Assembly: GCF_004216475.1 (NCBI RefSeq)
Contig: NZ_CP022303.1
Location: forward strand, 1,860,001 to 1,924,000
Length of the DNA stretch: 64,000 nucleotides
Direction: 5' to 3'
Source of the DNA: Thalassococcus sp. S3
GTDB taxonomy: Bacteria; Pseudomonadota; Alphaproteobacteria; Rhodobacterales; Rhodobacteraceae
The notes beneath the pieces were generated by a model. The model did no database searches, had not been told where the DNA came from, and saw nothing but the letters and a program-made list of their open reading frames with translations. Positions 17,428 through 25,234 of the stretch are shown piece after piece (the stretch's first letter is position 1; each line of letters starts with the position of its first letter). The translations under genes and the position numbers were made by a program.

Positions 17428-18185
17428 GTCTTGGCTCCAATCCGTACAGCGCGGCCATTCACGAAATGGATACCGCATTCATCCTTGTTCTCATCGCGCC
17501 AGCGCCCGGCGCGTGGGTCTTCGCCATCGGCCACTTTCGACGTGCAGGGCGCACAGCCGATGGACGGATAGCCCTTGGCCACCAGCGGATGCCGGGGGAG
17601 ACGGTTTTCGTCCATATAGGCGCGCACGTCTTCGGGTGCCCAATGGGCGAGCGGGTTGATCTTGAGGCGCATTGTCCCGGCCTCTCGCTCGAAAAAGTCG
17701 AGCGTGGCCCGTGTGCCCGACTGAAAGCGTTTGCGCCCGGTGATCCAGCCGTCAAATCCCTTCAGCGCCTGCTCCAGCGGTCGGATCTTGCGCAACGCGC
17801 AGCACGCATCGGTGTCGCGCTGGTGCAGCGTGCCGTCCGGGTCTTCGCGTGCGACATCGTCTGCGCGAATGATAAGAACATTGGTCAGTCCCAGACGCTC
17901 GGTTACCTCTGCCTGGTAGACCAGCGTTTCGGTGAAGAGCATCTCCGTGTCGATGAAAAGCACCGGCGTCGTCTTGTCGATCAGTGCCGCCATATGCAGC
18001 AGCACGACCGACTCCGCGCCAAAGCTGGAGACGAGCGCGATCCGCCCCGCCCCGGTCAGACCCGCACGCATGACGTCCGTGGCGGAGTGATGGCGGAACC
18101 GCGCGTTGAGCGCGACCGCTCTTTCGTCCACCGCGCGCGCTTTTGCTTGCGGTGCACTTCCCGTATTTTTGTCGAGAAGAAGCAT
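17424..18185 (-). CDS. cysH: Adenylyl-sulfate (APS) reductase, CysH family
   Basis: 253-residue CysH-family reductase that converts activated sulfate to sulfite using thioredoxin. The cysteine pairs DACCALRK and IGCAPCTSK are the four ligands of a [4Fe-4S] cluster, a mark of APS reductases rather than cluster-free PAPS reductases. The ECGIH near the end holds the catalytic cysteine. The adenylyl-binding start SSFGAESVVLLHMAA is present. It lies 6 nt from the sulfite reductase gene and overlaps DUF934. Substrate choice (APS) is inferred from the cysteines. Confidence 0.92.
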   Translation of the reverse strand: MLLLDKNTGSAPQAKARAVDERAVALNARFRHHSATDVMRAGLTGAGRIALVSSFGAESVVLLHMAALIDKTTPVLFIDTEMLFTETLVYQAEVTERLGLTNVLIIRADDVAREDPDGTLHQRDTDACCALRKIRPLEQALKGFDGWITGRKRFQSGTRATLDFFEREAGTMRLKINPLAHWAPEDVRAYMDENRLPRHPLVAKGYPSIGCAPCTSKVADGEDPRAGRWRDENKDECGIHFVNGRAVRIGAKT

Positions 18186-18191
18186 GGGACC

Positions 18192-19856
18192 TTACTCCGC
18201 CGCGACCGCGGTCTCTGGATAGAGGGCGGATTTGAAGGGCGCGAGCCCGATACGGCGATAAGTCTGCAGGAATGTCTCGGCGTTGCTGTGGCGCAAGTCG
18301 AGATAGGCAAGCACCACCCGCTCGATGGCCGGAATGATCTCGTCCGCGGAGAAGCCGGGACCTGCGCGTTCGCCGATTGCAGCGTCTTCCGTGCCATCGC
18401 CGCCGAGCGTGATCTGATAGTTTTCCACGCCAGCACGGTCGAGACCGAGAATGCCTATATGGCCCACATGGTGGTGGCCGCAGGCGTTGATGCAGCCTGA
18501 AATCTTGATCTTGAGCGGGCCGATATCGTGCTCCAGCTTGAGTGCGTTGAAGCGGGTTGCGATCTCCTGTGCGATCGGGATTGAGCGGGCGGTGGCGAGA
18601 GCGCAGTAATCCATGCCGGGGCAGGCAATGATGTCGCTGATGAGCCCGATATTGGCGGTGGCGAGGCCAGCCTCCTTAAGCGCCGCGTGCAAGGCGGGCA
18701 GGTCGGATTTATGGACATGAGGCAGGATCACGTTCTGTTCGTGGCTGATGCGCAGTTCATTGTGTCCGTAGCGCTCCGCAAGATCGGCCATGACGCGCAT
18801 CTGCTCTGCTGTCGCATCACCGGGCGTCTTGCCATGTGCTTTCAGGGAGATCGACACAATGGCGTAACCCTCGGCGCGATGCGCGGCGAGGTTGGTGTCT
18901 GCCCAGCTGCGAAAAACGGGATCGCTTTCATAAAGGCTGTCAAAGGCGTCCTGCGAGGACGCCCGCCAGGGCGGAGGAGCAAACTGCTCCTGAATGTCGC
19001 GCAACAGCGTCTGATCCACTCCAGAAAACTGTGCGCGGCGTTGCACGAACGCCTCTTCGGTCAGTGCGCGGACCTTTTCGATACCGTTCTCGTGCACGGT
19101 GATCTTGATTCTGGCCTTGTACTTGTTATCGCGGCGTCCCAAGAGGTTATAGGTGCTCACGATCGCCTCCAGATAGGGCAGCAGATCAACTTCCGGCAGG
19201 AAGTCGCGGACTACCTTGCCGATCATCGGCGTGCGGCCCAGACCACCACCGACAAGGACCTCGAAACCGCGCGCGCCATCCTGTTCGACGATCCGCAGCC
19301 CGATGTCGTGGGCGCGGATCACGGCCCGGTCTGCCGCGGCACCCGTGATGGCGATCTTGAATTTGCGTCCCAGGAACTGGAATTCCGGATGGTCCGTGGA
19401 CCATTGACGGATCAGCTCCGCGTAAGGCCTCGGATCGGCAACCTCGTCAGCGGCAGCGCCCGCAAAGTGATCCGCGGTCACGTTTCGGATCGTGTTGCCT
19501 GACGTCTGGATCGCATGCAGCCCGACCTCGGCCAGTGCGTCGAGCATGTCCGGCACGTCGCGCAGTTTGGGCCAGTTATACTGGATGTTCTGCCGCGTGG
19601 TGAAATGGCCATAACCCTTGTCCCATTTCTCCGCCAGCACGGCCAGCTGCCGCATCTGGGCGCTGTTCAGCGTGCCGTAGGGGATCGCCACGCGTAGCAT
19701 ATAAGCGTGGAGCTGCAGGTAGAGCCCGTTCATCAGGCGCAGGGGTTTGAACTCGTCTTCGGTCAGCTGGCCCGCGATGCGGCGCTCGACCTGGGCGCGG
19801 AACTGGGCGTTGCGCTCGGCGAGAAAGGCGTGGTCGAACTCGGTGTAATTATACAT
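18192..19856 (-). CDS. Siroheme nitrite/sulfite reductase (ferredoxin type)
   Basis: 554-residue siroheme and [4Fe-4S] protein that reduces sulfite to sulfide. Cluster ligands are ACPGMDYCALATARS (Cys-x5-Cys) and SGCINACGHHHVGHIG (Cys-x3-Cys). The two ferrodoxin-like half repeats begin at FTTRQNIQYNWPKL and RISHEQNVILPHV. There is no flavoprotein subunit gene (cysJ) nearby, so ferredoxin recharged by Fpr is the likely donor. ATG 19856 matches the family N-terminus MYNYTEFD; the longer open frame upstream belongs to DUF2849. It overlaps DUF2849 by 8 nt. Sequence alone does not separate nitrite from sulfite reductase, but cysG and cysH around it favour sulfite. Confidence 0.92.
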   Translation of the reverse strand: MYNYTEFDHAFLAERNAQFRAQVERRIAGQLTEDEFKPLRLMNGLYLQLHAYMLRVAIPYGTLNSAQMRQLAVLAEKWDKGYGHFTTRQNIQYNWPKLRDVPDMLDALAEVGLHAIQTSGNTIRNVTADHFAGAAADEVADPRPYAELIRQWSTDHPEFQFLGRKFKIAITGAAADRAVIRAHDIGLRIVEQDGARGFEVLVGGGLGRTPMIGKVVRDFLPEVDLLPYLEAIVSTYNLLGRRDNKYKARIKITVHENGIEKVRALTEEAFVQRRAQFSGVDQTLLRDIQEQFAPPPWRASSQDAFDSLYESDPVFRSWADTNLAAHRAEGYAIVSISLKAHGKTPGDATAEQMRVMADLAERYGHNELRISHEQNVILPHVHKSDLPALHAALKEAGLATANIGLISDIIACPGMDYCALATARSIPIAQEIATRFNALKLEHDIGPLKIKISGCINACGHHHVGHIGILGLDRAGVENYQITLGGDGTEDAAIGERAGPGFSADEIIPAIERVVLAYLDLRHSNAETFLQTYRRIGLAPFKSALYPETAVAAE

Positions 19857-20157
19857 TGCTCTCTGCCTCTTGTTTGCCATGGGCATAGTTTGAAGGACCG
19901 GTGCGGCGGAAATCCTCGCGGAAATGGGTGGGCTCGGGCCCCTCCGGGCCTTGCGCCACATCCGCCAGATAGGCGCCAACCAGCCTGTCAGGCTGGCGCT
20001 CTGCGTGGAGGAGGCGCAATTGAGCATGCGCCTCGTCTGTCAGCACCTCTGCGTCTTGTAGGTGGCGGGACCATTGATCGTCGGCGGTCAGATAGATCAC
20101 GTCGCCCTCCAGCAGGTCGGAGGCGGTGACGACTTTGGGCGTAAAGGCGCGGGGCAT
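19849..20157 (-). CDS. DUF2849 protein
   Basis: 102-residue protein with the DUF2849 pattern KVVTASDLLEGDVIYLTAD and WSRHLQDAEVLTDEAHAQ. It is always small and found between cysG and sulfite reductase in alphaproteobacteria. Function is unknown; its constant position suggests help in siroheme delivery or sulfite reductase assembly. Its start codon overlaps the cysG stop by one base, and its own 3' end overlaps the reductase start by 8 nt. Confidence 0.9.
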   Translation of the reverse strand: MPRAFTPKVVTASDLLEGDVIYLTADDQWSRHLQDAEVLTDEAHAQLRLLHAERQPDRLVGAYLADVAQGPEGPEPTHFREDFRRTGPSNYAHGKQEAESNV

Positions 20158-21548
20158 CAGGCAAGCTCCTGTTGAAGGGCGGGCAGGGCGGCGGAGGCCG
20201 CACGGGAGGCAAGGCCGTAGAAGGTCAGTGCGGGGCCGGAGAGATTGGCGTCGGCAAGGTCCGTGGGCAAGGCATCGAGGGTGGTGGACAGGATTCGCTG
20301 ATCGGGCCGCGAGGCATTTTCGATCACCGTTACCGGCGTGGTGCGGTCGGCGCCGTGCATGATCAGACGACCCTGAATGAACCGCGCGGATCTTTTACCC
20401 ATGTAGATCGCGGCGACCTCTCCGGGCCGGGCCAGGGTGGCCCAATCGTGATCGGCAAAGCCTTTCATGTCATGTCCGGTCAGAAGGCGTACGGATGCAT
20501 TGCGCTGGCGTTTTGTCAGGCTCTGCCCGATCGCGGCCACGGCGGCAGAGGCGGCGGTGATGCCGGGCACGATGTGCCAGCTGACACTGGCGGCGTCGCA
20601 GGCCTCTATCTCTTCGTCGAGCCGACCGAAAACGGTGCTGTCACCGGATTTCAGTCGCACGACCTGCGCGCCCTTTTGGGCGTGCTCCACGATCAGCGCG
20701 TTGATCGTCTCCTGCGGGGTCGAAGGACCGTAGGCTTCCTTTCCGACGTCGATCAGGGTGGCCTCGCGCCGGGCCAGTTCCAGGATCTCGGCACTGATCA
20801 GGCGGTCGTAGATCACCACGTCGGCCTCGTCGAGCGCGCGGCGGGCCTTGAGGGTCAGAAGCTCCGGATCGCCGGGGCCTGCGCCCACGAAAGCAACATG
20901 GCCGGGCCGGTTTTTGGCATCCAGATGCCGGAGCAAAAGCTCATCCAGCGCCTCACGGGCGCCGTCTTCGCCTGTGGCAATCGCGGTCGGACCGGTTCGA
21001 AAATAGTAGTCTGCCCAGAACTCCCGGCGGGCCCGGCCCATGGGCAGCGCTTCTGCCATCTTGCGGAAGGCCTTGCCGATGCGGGCGAGAGGGCCAAGCG
21101 TGGCGGGCAGCTTTGCCTCCAGATCCGCCTTGATAGCACGGGCAAGCACCGGGGCAGCGCCTTCGGTGCCGATCGCAACAGTAACCGGATCGCGATCAAC
21201 GATTGCGGGCGTGATGAACTGGCTGTCCTGGAGATTGTCGACGATATTGACGAGCGCGCCGTCCGCGCGGGCCAGGGCCGACGTGCGGGCATCTTCGTTG
21301 GCATCTTCATCGGCGGCGTAGAAAAGCGCGGCGCAAAGCGTGTCGCCGGGCTGCATGGCACGGCGTACGAGGCGAAGGCGGCTTTGGCTCGCCCAGTTTT
21401 CGATTTCAGGCGCGGGATCCGCAGCAAAGACGGTCAGATGCGCCTCTGTCTTTAGGAGCAGGCGGAGCTTGGCCAAGGCTGCATCGCCCCCGCCGGAGAG
21501 CACAACGCGGCGGCCCGCGAGGTCCAGGAATATGGGAAAATGTTGCAT
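20157..21548 (-). CDS. cysG: Siroheme synthase (multifunctional)
   Basis: 463-residue CysG that makes siroheme from uroporphyrinogen III. The N-terminal NAD-dependent dehydrogenase/ferrochelatase half starts LDLAGRRVVLSGGGDAALAK. The C-terminal methyltransferase (SUMT) half has VGAGPGDPELLTLKARRAL, DVVIYDRLIS, RLKSGDSTVFGR and VPGITAASAAVAA. It is first in the minus-strand sulfite reduction operon, supplying the cofactor for the reductase two genes later, and divergent from an Lrp-type regulator 146 nt away. Confidence 0.94.
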   Translation of the reverse strand: MQHFPIFLDLAGRRVVLSGGGDAALAKLRLLLKTEAHLTVFAADPAPEIENWASQSRLRLVRRAMQPGDTLCAALFYAADEDANEDARTSALARADGALVNIVDNLQDSQFITPAIVDRDPVTVAIGTEGAAPVLARAIKADLEAKLPATLGPLARIGKAFRKMAEALPMGRARREFWADYYFRTGPTAIATGEDGAREALDELLLRHLDAKNRPGHVAFVGAGPGDPELLTLKARRALDEADVVIYDRLISAEILELARREATLIDVGKEAYGPSTPQETINALIVEHAQKGAQVVRLKSGDSTVFGRLDEEIEACDAASVSWHIVPGITAASAAVAAIGQSLTKRQRNASVRLLTGHDMKGFADHDWATLARPGEVAAIYMGKRSARFIQGRLIMHGADRTTPVTVIENASRPDQRILSTTLDALPTDLADANLSGPALTFYGLASRAASAALPALQQELA

Positions 21549-21588
21549 GGCGTGCCCCTGTCGGCCTGTTTGACTTGAAGGGCAATAT

Positions 21589-21601
21589 AGGAAATATTCC
21601 T
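21589..21601. promoter_or_regulatory. Palindrome in the cysG/lrp divergent region
   Basis: AGGAA-ATA-TTCCT is a perfect 5-bp-arm palindrome 41 nt upstream of cysG and about 94 nt upstream of the Lrp-type gene. A looser partner AAGGAC-ATTT-GTTCTT lies about 38 nt further right. Paired AT-centred palindromes fit binding by an Lrp/AsnC regulator. The assignment is inferred from position only. Confidence 0.4.
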
Positions 21602-21694
21602 GAAAACATGCTATGTGCTACGCAAAATAAGGACATTTGTTCTTCCATTGAGCGTGAATGAGGGTGATGGCCCAAATTGAAAGGAAAAACGCGA

Positions 21695-22162
21695 ATGGCG
21701 GTCCGGATGGATGAGATCGACCGGAAAATCCTGTCGGAGTTGCAGGAGGATGCGGGGCAATCGCTGGATGAGATCGCGAAGAAGGTGGGCTCATCAAAGA
21801 CGCCCGTCTGGAACCGGATCCGCAAGCTGCGCGAGGCCGGGGTCATCGGGCGGCAGACGATGGTGCTGGATGCCGAGGCGTTGGGGTTTGAGGCCTGCTT
21901 TTTTGTGCTGATCCGCACCTCGGAACACGAGGCGGAATGGCAGAAGGCGTTTCTGAAGGCCCTGCAGGACCGTCCCGAAGTGCAGGAGGCGCACCGGCTT
22001 GCCGGGGATATCGATTATATTCTCAAGGTCAGAGTGAAGAATGCCCGCGCCTACGACGCGTTCTATCAGGCGCTCATCTCGGAAGTACGGGTGCACAATG
22101 TGACCGCGCTTTTGTCGATGGAAGAGATCAAGTCGACAACAATGCTGCCTCTGGGTGTCTGA
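21695..22162 (+). CDS. Lrp/AsnC-family transcriptional regulator
   Basis: 155-residue Lrp/AsnC regulator. The N-terminal winged helix-turn-helix reads MDEIDRKILSELQEDAGQSL then KVGSSKTPVWNRIRKLREAG. The C-terminal RAM ligand-binding domain has VQEAHRLAGDIDYILKVRV and EVRVHNVTALLSMEEIKSTT. ATG 21695 has AAAGGA 9 nt before it; an upstream TTG (21677) is less likely. Divergence from cysG suggests it senses an amino acid, perhaps cysteine or a related compound, to regulate sulfate assimilation; that link is inferred. Confidence 0.9.
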   Translation: MAVRMDEIDRKILSELQEDAGQSLDEIAKKVGSSKTPVWNRIRKLREAGVIGRQTMVLDAEALGFEACFFVLIRTSEHEAEWQKAFLKALQDRPEVQEAHRLAGDIDYILKVRVKNARAYDAFYQALISEVRVHNVTALLSMEEIKSTTMLPLGV

Positions 22163-22196
22163 CCAAAAGGAGCGCCTGCGGCGCACGCCATTTTGG
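22163..22196. repeat. Dispersed post-stop hairpin repeat, copy 2
   Basis: Starts at the base right after the Lrp-type gene stop. Outer arms CCAAAA and TTTTGG enclose an inner GCGCC-TGC-GGCGC hairpin. It is nearly identical to 29851-29888 and lies between convergent genes, where it could act as a terminator. Confidence 0.65.
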
Positions 22197-22238
22197 GACC
22201 AGCAGAAGCGCGGCGCCGGGATGCAACGGCGCGCGGGT

Positions 22239-23420
22239 TCAGAGGGTCACCTCAAGCTGTTCGAGGCCGTGGAAGTGGTAGGTGTTCGCGTAAATCGGTG
22301 TTTCCGTGAGGCGCAAAGTCGGACATTGCGAAAAGAGCTTGGCCAGAGCGATCTGCAGTTCCAGCCGCGCAAGCGGTGCGCCGACGCAGAAATGAAGGCC
22401 TGCCCCAAAGCTGGTATGGGTTTTGGCTGGCCGTGTCGGTGAGAACGTATCGGGTGCATCCCATTCGGCGGGATCGCGATTGGCGGCGCCGAGAAGGAGA
22501 GCGATCTGGTCTCCGCGCTGAAAGGTATGACCATGCAGAGTGACCTTCTCATAGACATAGCGCGTGAACATGTGGAGCGGAGGATCGAAACGGGTCAGCT
22601 CCTCGACGGTGCCCGCGACGCGCTCCGGCGACAGAAGGGCGGGATCGGCCTGATGCTCCAGAAGGGTTTTCACCGCATTGCCGATCATGTGAACCGTCGC
22701 TTCGTGACCTGCATTCAGAAGAAGGATGCAGGTGGTGATCAGCTCGGATGTCGAAAGCCGTTCCCCGTCCGTCTCGGCGGCAATGAGATGGGTGATGAGA
22801 TCATCTGCGGGATGGGCGCGCCGCGTTTCAACATAGTCGAGGATGAAGGCGCTGAAGGCCTGCGCGGCCCGATTTGCCGCATCCTCCATCGCTCGCGTTC
22901 GATTGGCTTGATACATGGCGACCATCGCATGGGACCAGTCGAGTAATTGAGGAGCCATGCCCTCGGGCACGCCCAAAAGACGCGCGATGATCCGGACGGG
23001 GATCGCTGTGCAATAGGTCGTGATCAGGTCGAAGGGTCCGCCAGGGAAGGCCGCGATCAGTTCGTCGCACAGCGCCTCGATCTCGGGCTGCAGGGCGCTG
23101 ACGCGACGCGTGGTGAAAGCGCGCAGAACCTGCGTGCGCAGGCGTGTATGGGCGGGTGGCTCCAGCTCCAGCATGGAATGGGCTTCTACGGCATAAAAGG
23201 CCTTGAGGTGGGCCGGCGGGGTTTCGGCCAGCTCCGGTGGTACCTGGCGCCCGAACCGGCGATCGCGGAGGACAGAATTCACGGTCGCAAAATCGAAGGC
23301 TGCGACCATCCGGTAATGGGGCCAGTAGTGCAGCGGAGCCTGCTGCCGCGCGCCAGCATAGACCGGGTAGGGGTTTTGTCCGAACGCGGGGTCGGTCGGG
23401 TCTTGGTCGAACATCAGCAT
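22239..23420 (-). CDS. Cytochrome P450
   Basis: Soluble bacterial P450 of 393 residues (403 if a TTG at 23450 is used). Seen are the I-helix oxygen-binding stretch LLNAGHEATV, with Ala-Thr where Thr-Thr is common, the K-helix ExxR in VEELTRFDPP, and the heme loop TSFGAGLHFCVGAPLARLE with the cysteine ligand. The substrate is not predictable. No ferredoxin partner is adjacent; it is divergent from dctB with 59 nt between. The upstream end begins MLMFDQDPTDPAFGQNPYP, a typical P450 N-terminus. Confidence 0.9.
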   Translation of the reverse strand: MLMFDQDPTDPAFGQNPYPVYAGARQQAPLHYWPHYRMVAAFDFATVNSVLRDRRFGRQVPPELAETPPAHLKAFYAVEAHSMLELEPPAHTRLRTQVLRAFTTRRVSALQPEIEALCDELIAAFPGGPFDLITTYCTAIPVRIIARLLGVPEGMAPQLLDWSHAMVAMYQANRTRAMEDAANRAAQAFSAFILDYVETRRAHPADDLITHLIAAETDGERLSTSELITTCILLLNAGHEATVHMIGNAVKTLLEHQADPALLSPERVAGTVEELTRFDPPLHMFTRYVYEKVTLHGHTFQRGDQIALLLGAANRDPAEWDAPDTFSPTRPAKTHTSFGAGLHFCVGAPLARLELQIALAKLFSQCPTLRLTETPIYANTYHFHGLEQLEVTL

Positions 23421-23479
23421 TCTGAGAGATGTGCCATGACCGCTGGTCAATGCAAAGGCCGGTTTGATAGGGTGCCGGA

Positions 23480-25234
23480 ATGACGGGATTTATCAGGCAC
23501 CGAACCTGGGTCGCGCTGGGATTTGGCGTGCTGGTTCTGCTTCTGGCGGCAAACGTCTGGCGTTATGGCTATCAGCGCGCGATCGATCAGCTTGCGCGCC
23601 GGGCCGAGGCGGATCTGGTCCTGGCGAGCGACCGGTTGAGCGCCCAATTGCAGCGCTACCGGGAGCTGGCGGTCCTGATGGCCCAGCACCCGTCCGTCGC
23701 CGGTCTGGATGAACCGGTCCGGCGCATGGCGGCAAAACAGGTGCTCTTGGACGTGTCGGACAAGACCGCCGCACTTGATATGGTCTTTGCCAACCGCGAG
23801 GGGACGGTTCTGGTTTCGGCCCATGGCGTCTTGGCCCAGGACGTGAGCCGGTCTGCAGCGTTCCGGCGGGCCATGCAGGGCGCGCTGGGCAATGAGCATT
23901 GGCGCAATCCGCAGACGATGCGGCGGGCCTTTTCCTTTGCGGCGCCGTCGTTCGGAGCGGACGGCAAGGTCGAGGGCGCGCTGATCGTTTCGGTGGATGT
24001 CGAGGATATCGAACAGACATGGCGGGGGAGCACGCCGACGGTTCTTTTTACGGATCAGCGGGGCGAGGTTTTCATCTCCAACAGGTCCGAATTGCTCTAC
24101 TGGTCGCGACCGGCGGGGGAGGCGGGTTTGATCCCCGCCGACGGGCGGGGCCTGTCCTTTGCGGTTGAAACGGTGGGGCAGCATGAGATCTGGCGCATGG
24201 GCTGGGGTCCCTATCTGCCGCAGCGCGCCCTGCATCTGGAGCGGGAATTGCCCGTTATCCAGCTTGTCGCGGAGGTTCTGGTGGATGTGCAGCCGGCCCG
24301 CGCTCTGGCAACGCTTCAGGCTGGCATGCTGTCTGTCTTTCTGCTGGCCGCCGGAGCGCTGGCTGCGTTCGCGACGGAGCGGCGCCGGACGTTGGCTAGG
24401 GCCAACGCTGTGCTGGAGAGCCGGGTGGCCGAGCGGACCCAGGCCTTGTCGCGGACCAACGCCCAGCTCAGGCGCGAGATCACAGAGCGGCAAGAGGCCG
24501 AAGCAGCGCTGAAGCAGGCGCAGGCCGATTTGGTGCAGGCCGGAAAGCTGAGTGCGCTGGGCCAGATGAGCGCGGGCATCAGCCATGAGCTGAACCAGCC
24601 GCTGATGGCGATCCAGTCCTTTGCCGAAAACGGAGCACAGTTTCTGGATCGGGGGCGCCCGGAAATGGCAAGCGAGAATCTGGGCCGGATCACGGATCTT
24701 GCCCGCCGGATGGGGCGGATCATTCGCAACCTGCGTGCCTTTGCCCGGCAGGAAAGCGCGCCATCGGGGCAGGTGGATCTGCGCGCGGTGTTGCAGGGTG
24801 CCATCGAATTGACGGAGCCGCGGATGCACCGCGAGGGTGTGACGCTTCGCTATGAGCCGTCGTCGGCGCCGATGTGGGTGCGGGGAGGAGAGGTGCGGTT
24901 GGGGCAGGTCTTTGTCAACCTCATCACCAATGCGATGGACGCGATGGCGGAAAGCGATGTGAAGGATCTCAACCTGCTGGTGCGAGAGGGGACCGATCTG
25001 ATCGTGGAACTGTCCGACACCGGACCCGGCATCGAGAATCCGGACAAGGTTTTCGATCCGTTCTACACGACGAAGGCCGTAGGCGGTGCGGATGGTATGG
25101 GTCTGGGTCTGTCGATCTCTTACGGCATCGTTCAAAGCTTCGGGGGCGACATTCACGGGGAAAACCTGCCCGACGGCGGAGCGGTGTTCCGCGTGCATCT
25201 TGAACGCTGGGACGAAAAGGAAGCGGCGGCGTGA
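23480..25234 (+). CDS. dctB: C4-dicarboxylate sensor histidine kinase
   Basis: 584-residue membrane sensor kinase. Transmembrane helix 1 (about residues 10-30) and helix 2 (about 277-298) bracket a periplasmic double-Cache domain that binds dicarboxylates. After a coiled coil comes the HisKA box ISHELNQPLMAIQSF with phospho-acceptor His369, then N-box LITNAMDAM, G1 DTGPGI and G2 GMGLGLSISYG of the ATPase domain. It ends in a GTGA overlap with dctD. Its context, with a TRAP transporter directly behind, supports the DctB assignment. Confidence 0.9.
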   Translation: MTGFIRHRTWVALGFGVLVLLLAANVWRYGYQRAIDQLARRAEADLVLASDRLSAQLQRYRELAVLMAQHPSVAGLDEPVRRMAAKQVLLDVSDKTAALDMVFANREGTVLVSAHGVLAQDVSRSAAFRRAMQGALGNEHWRNPQTMRRAFSFAAPSFGADGKVEGALIVSVDVEDIEQTWRGSTPTVLFTDQRGEVFISNRSELLYWSRPAGEAGLIPADGRGLSFAVETVGQHEIWRMGWGPYLPQRALHLERELPVIQLVAEVLVDVQPARALATLQAGMLSVFLLAAGALAAFATERRRTLARANAVLESRVAERTQALSRTNAQLRREITERQEAEAALKQAQADLVQAGKLSALGQMSAGISHELNQPLMAIQSFAENGAQFLDRGRPEMASENLGRITDLARRMGRIIRNLRAFARQESAPSGQVDLRAVLQGAIELTEPRMHREGVTLRYEPSSAPMWVRGGEVRLGQVFVNLITNAMDAMAESDVKDLNLLVREGTDLIVELSDTGPGIENPDKVFDPFYTTKAVGGADGMGLGLSISYGIVQSFGGDIHGENLPDGGAVFRVHLERWDEKEAAA

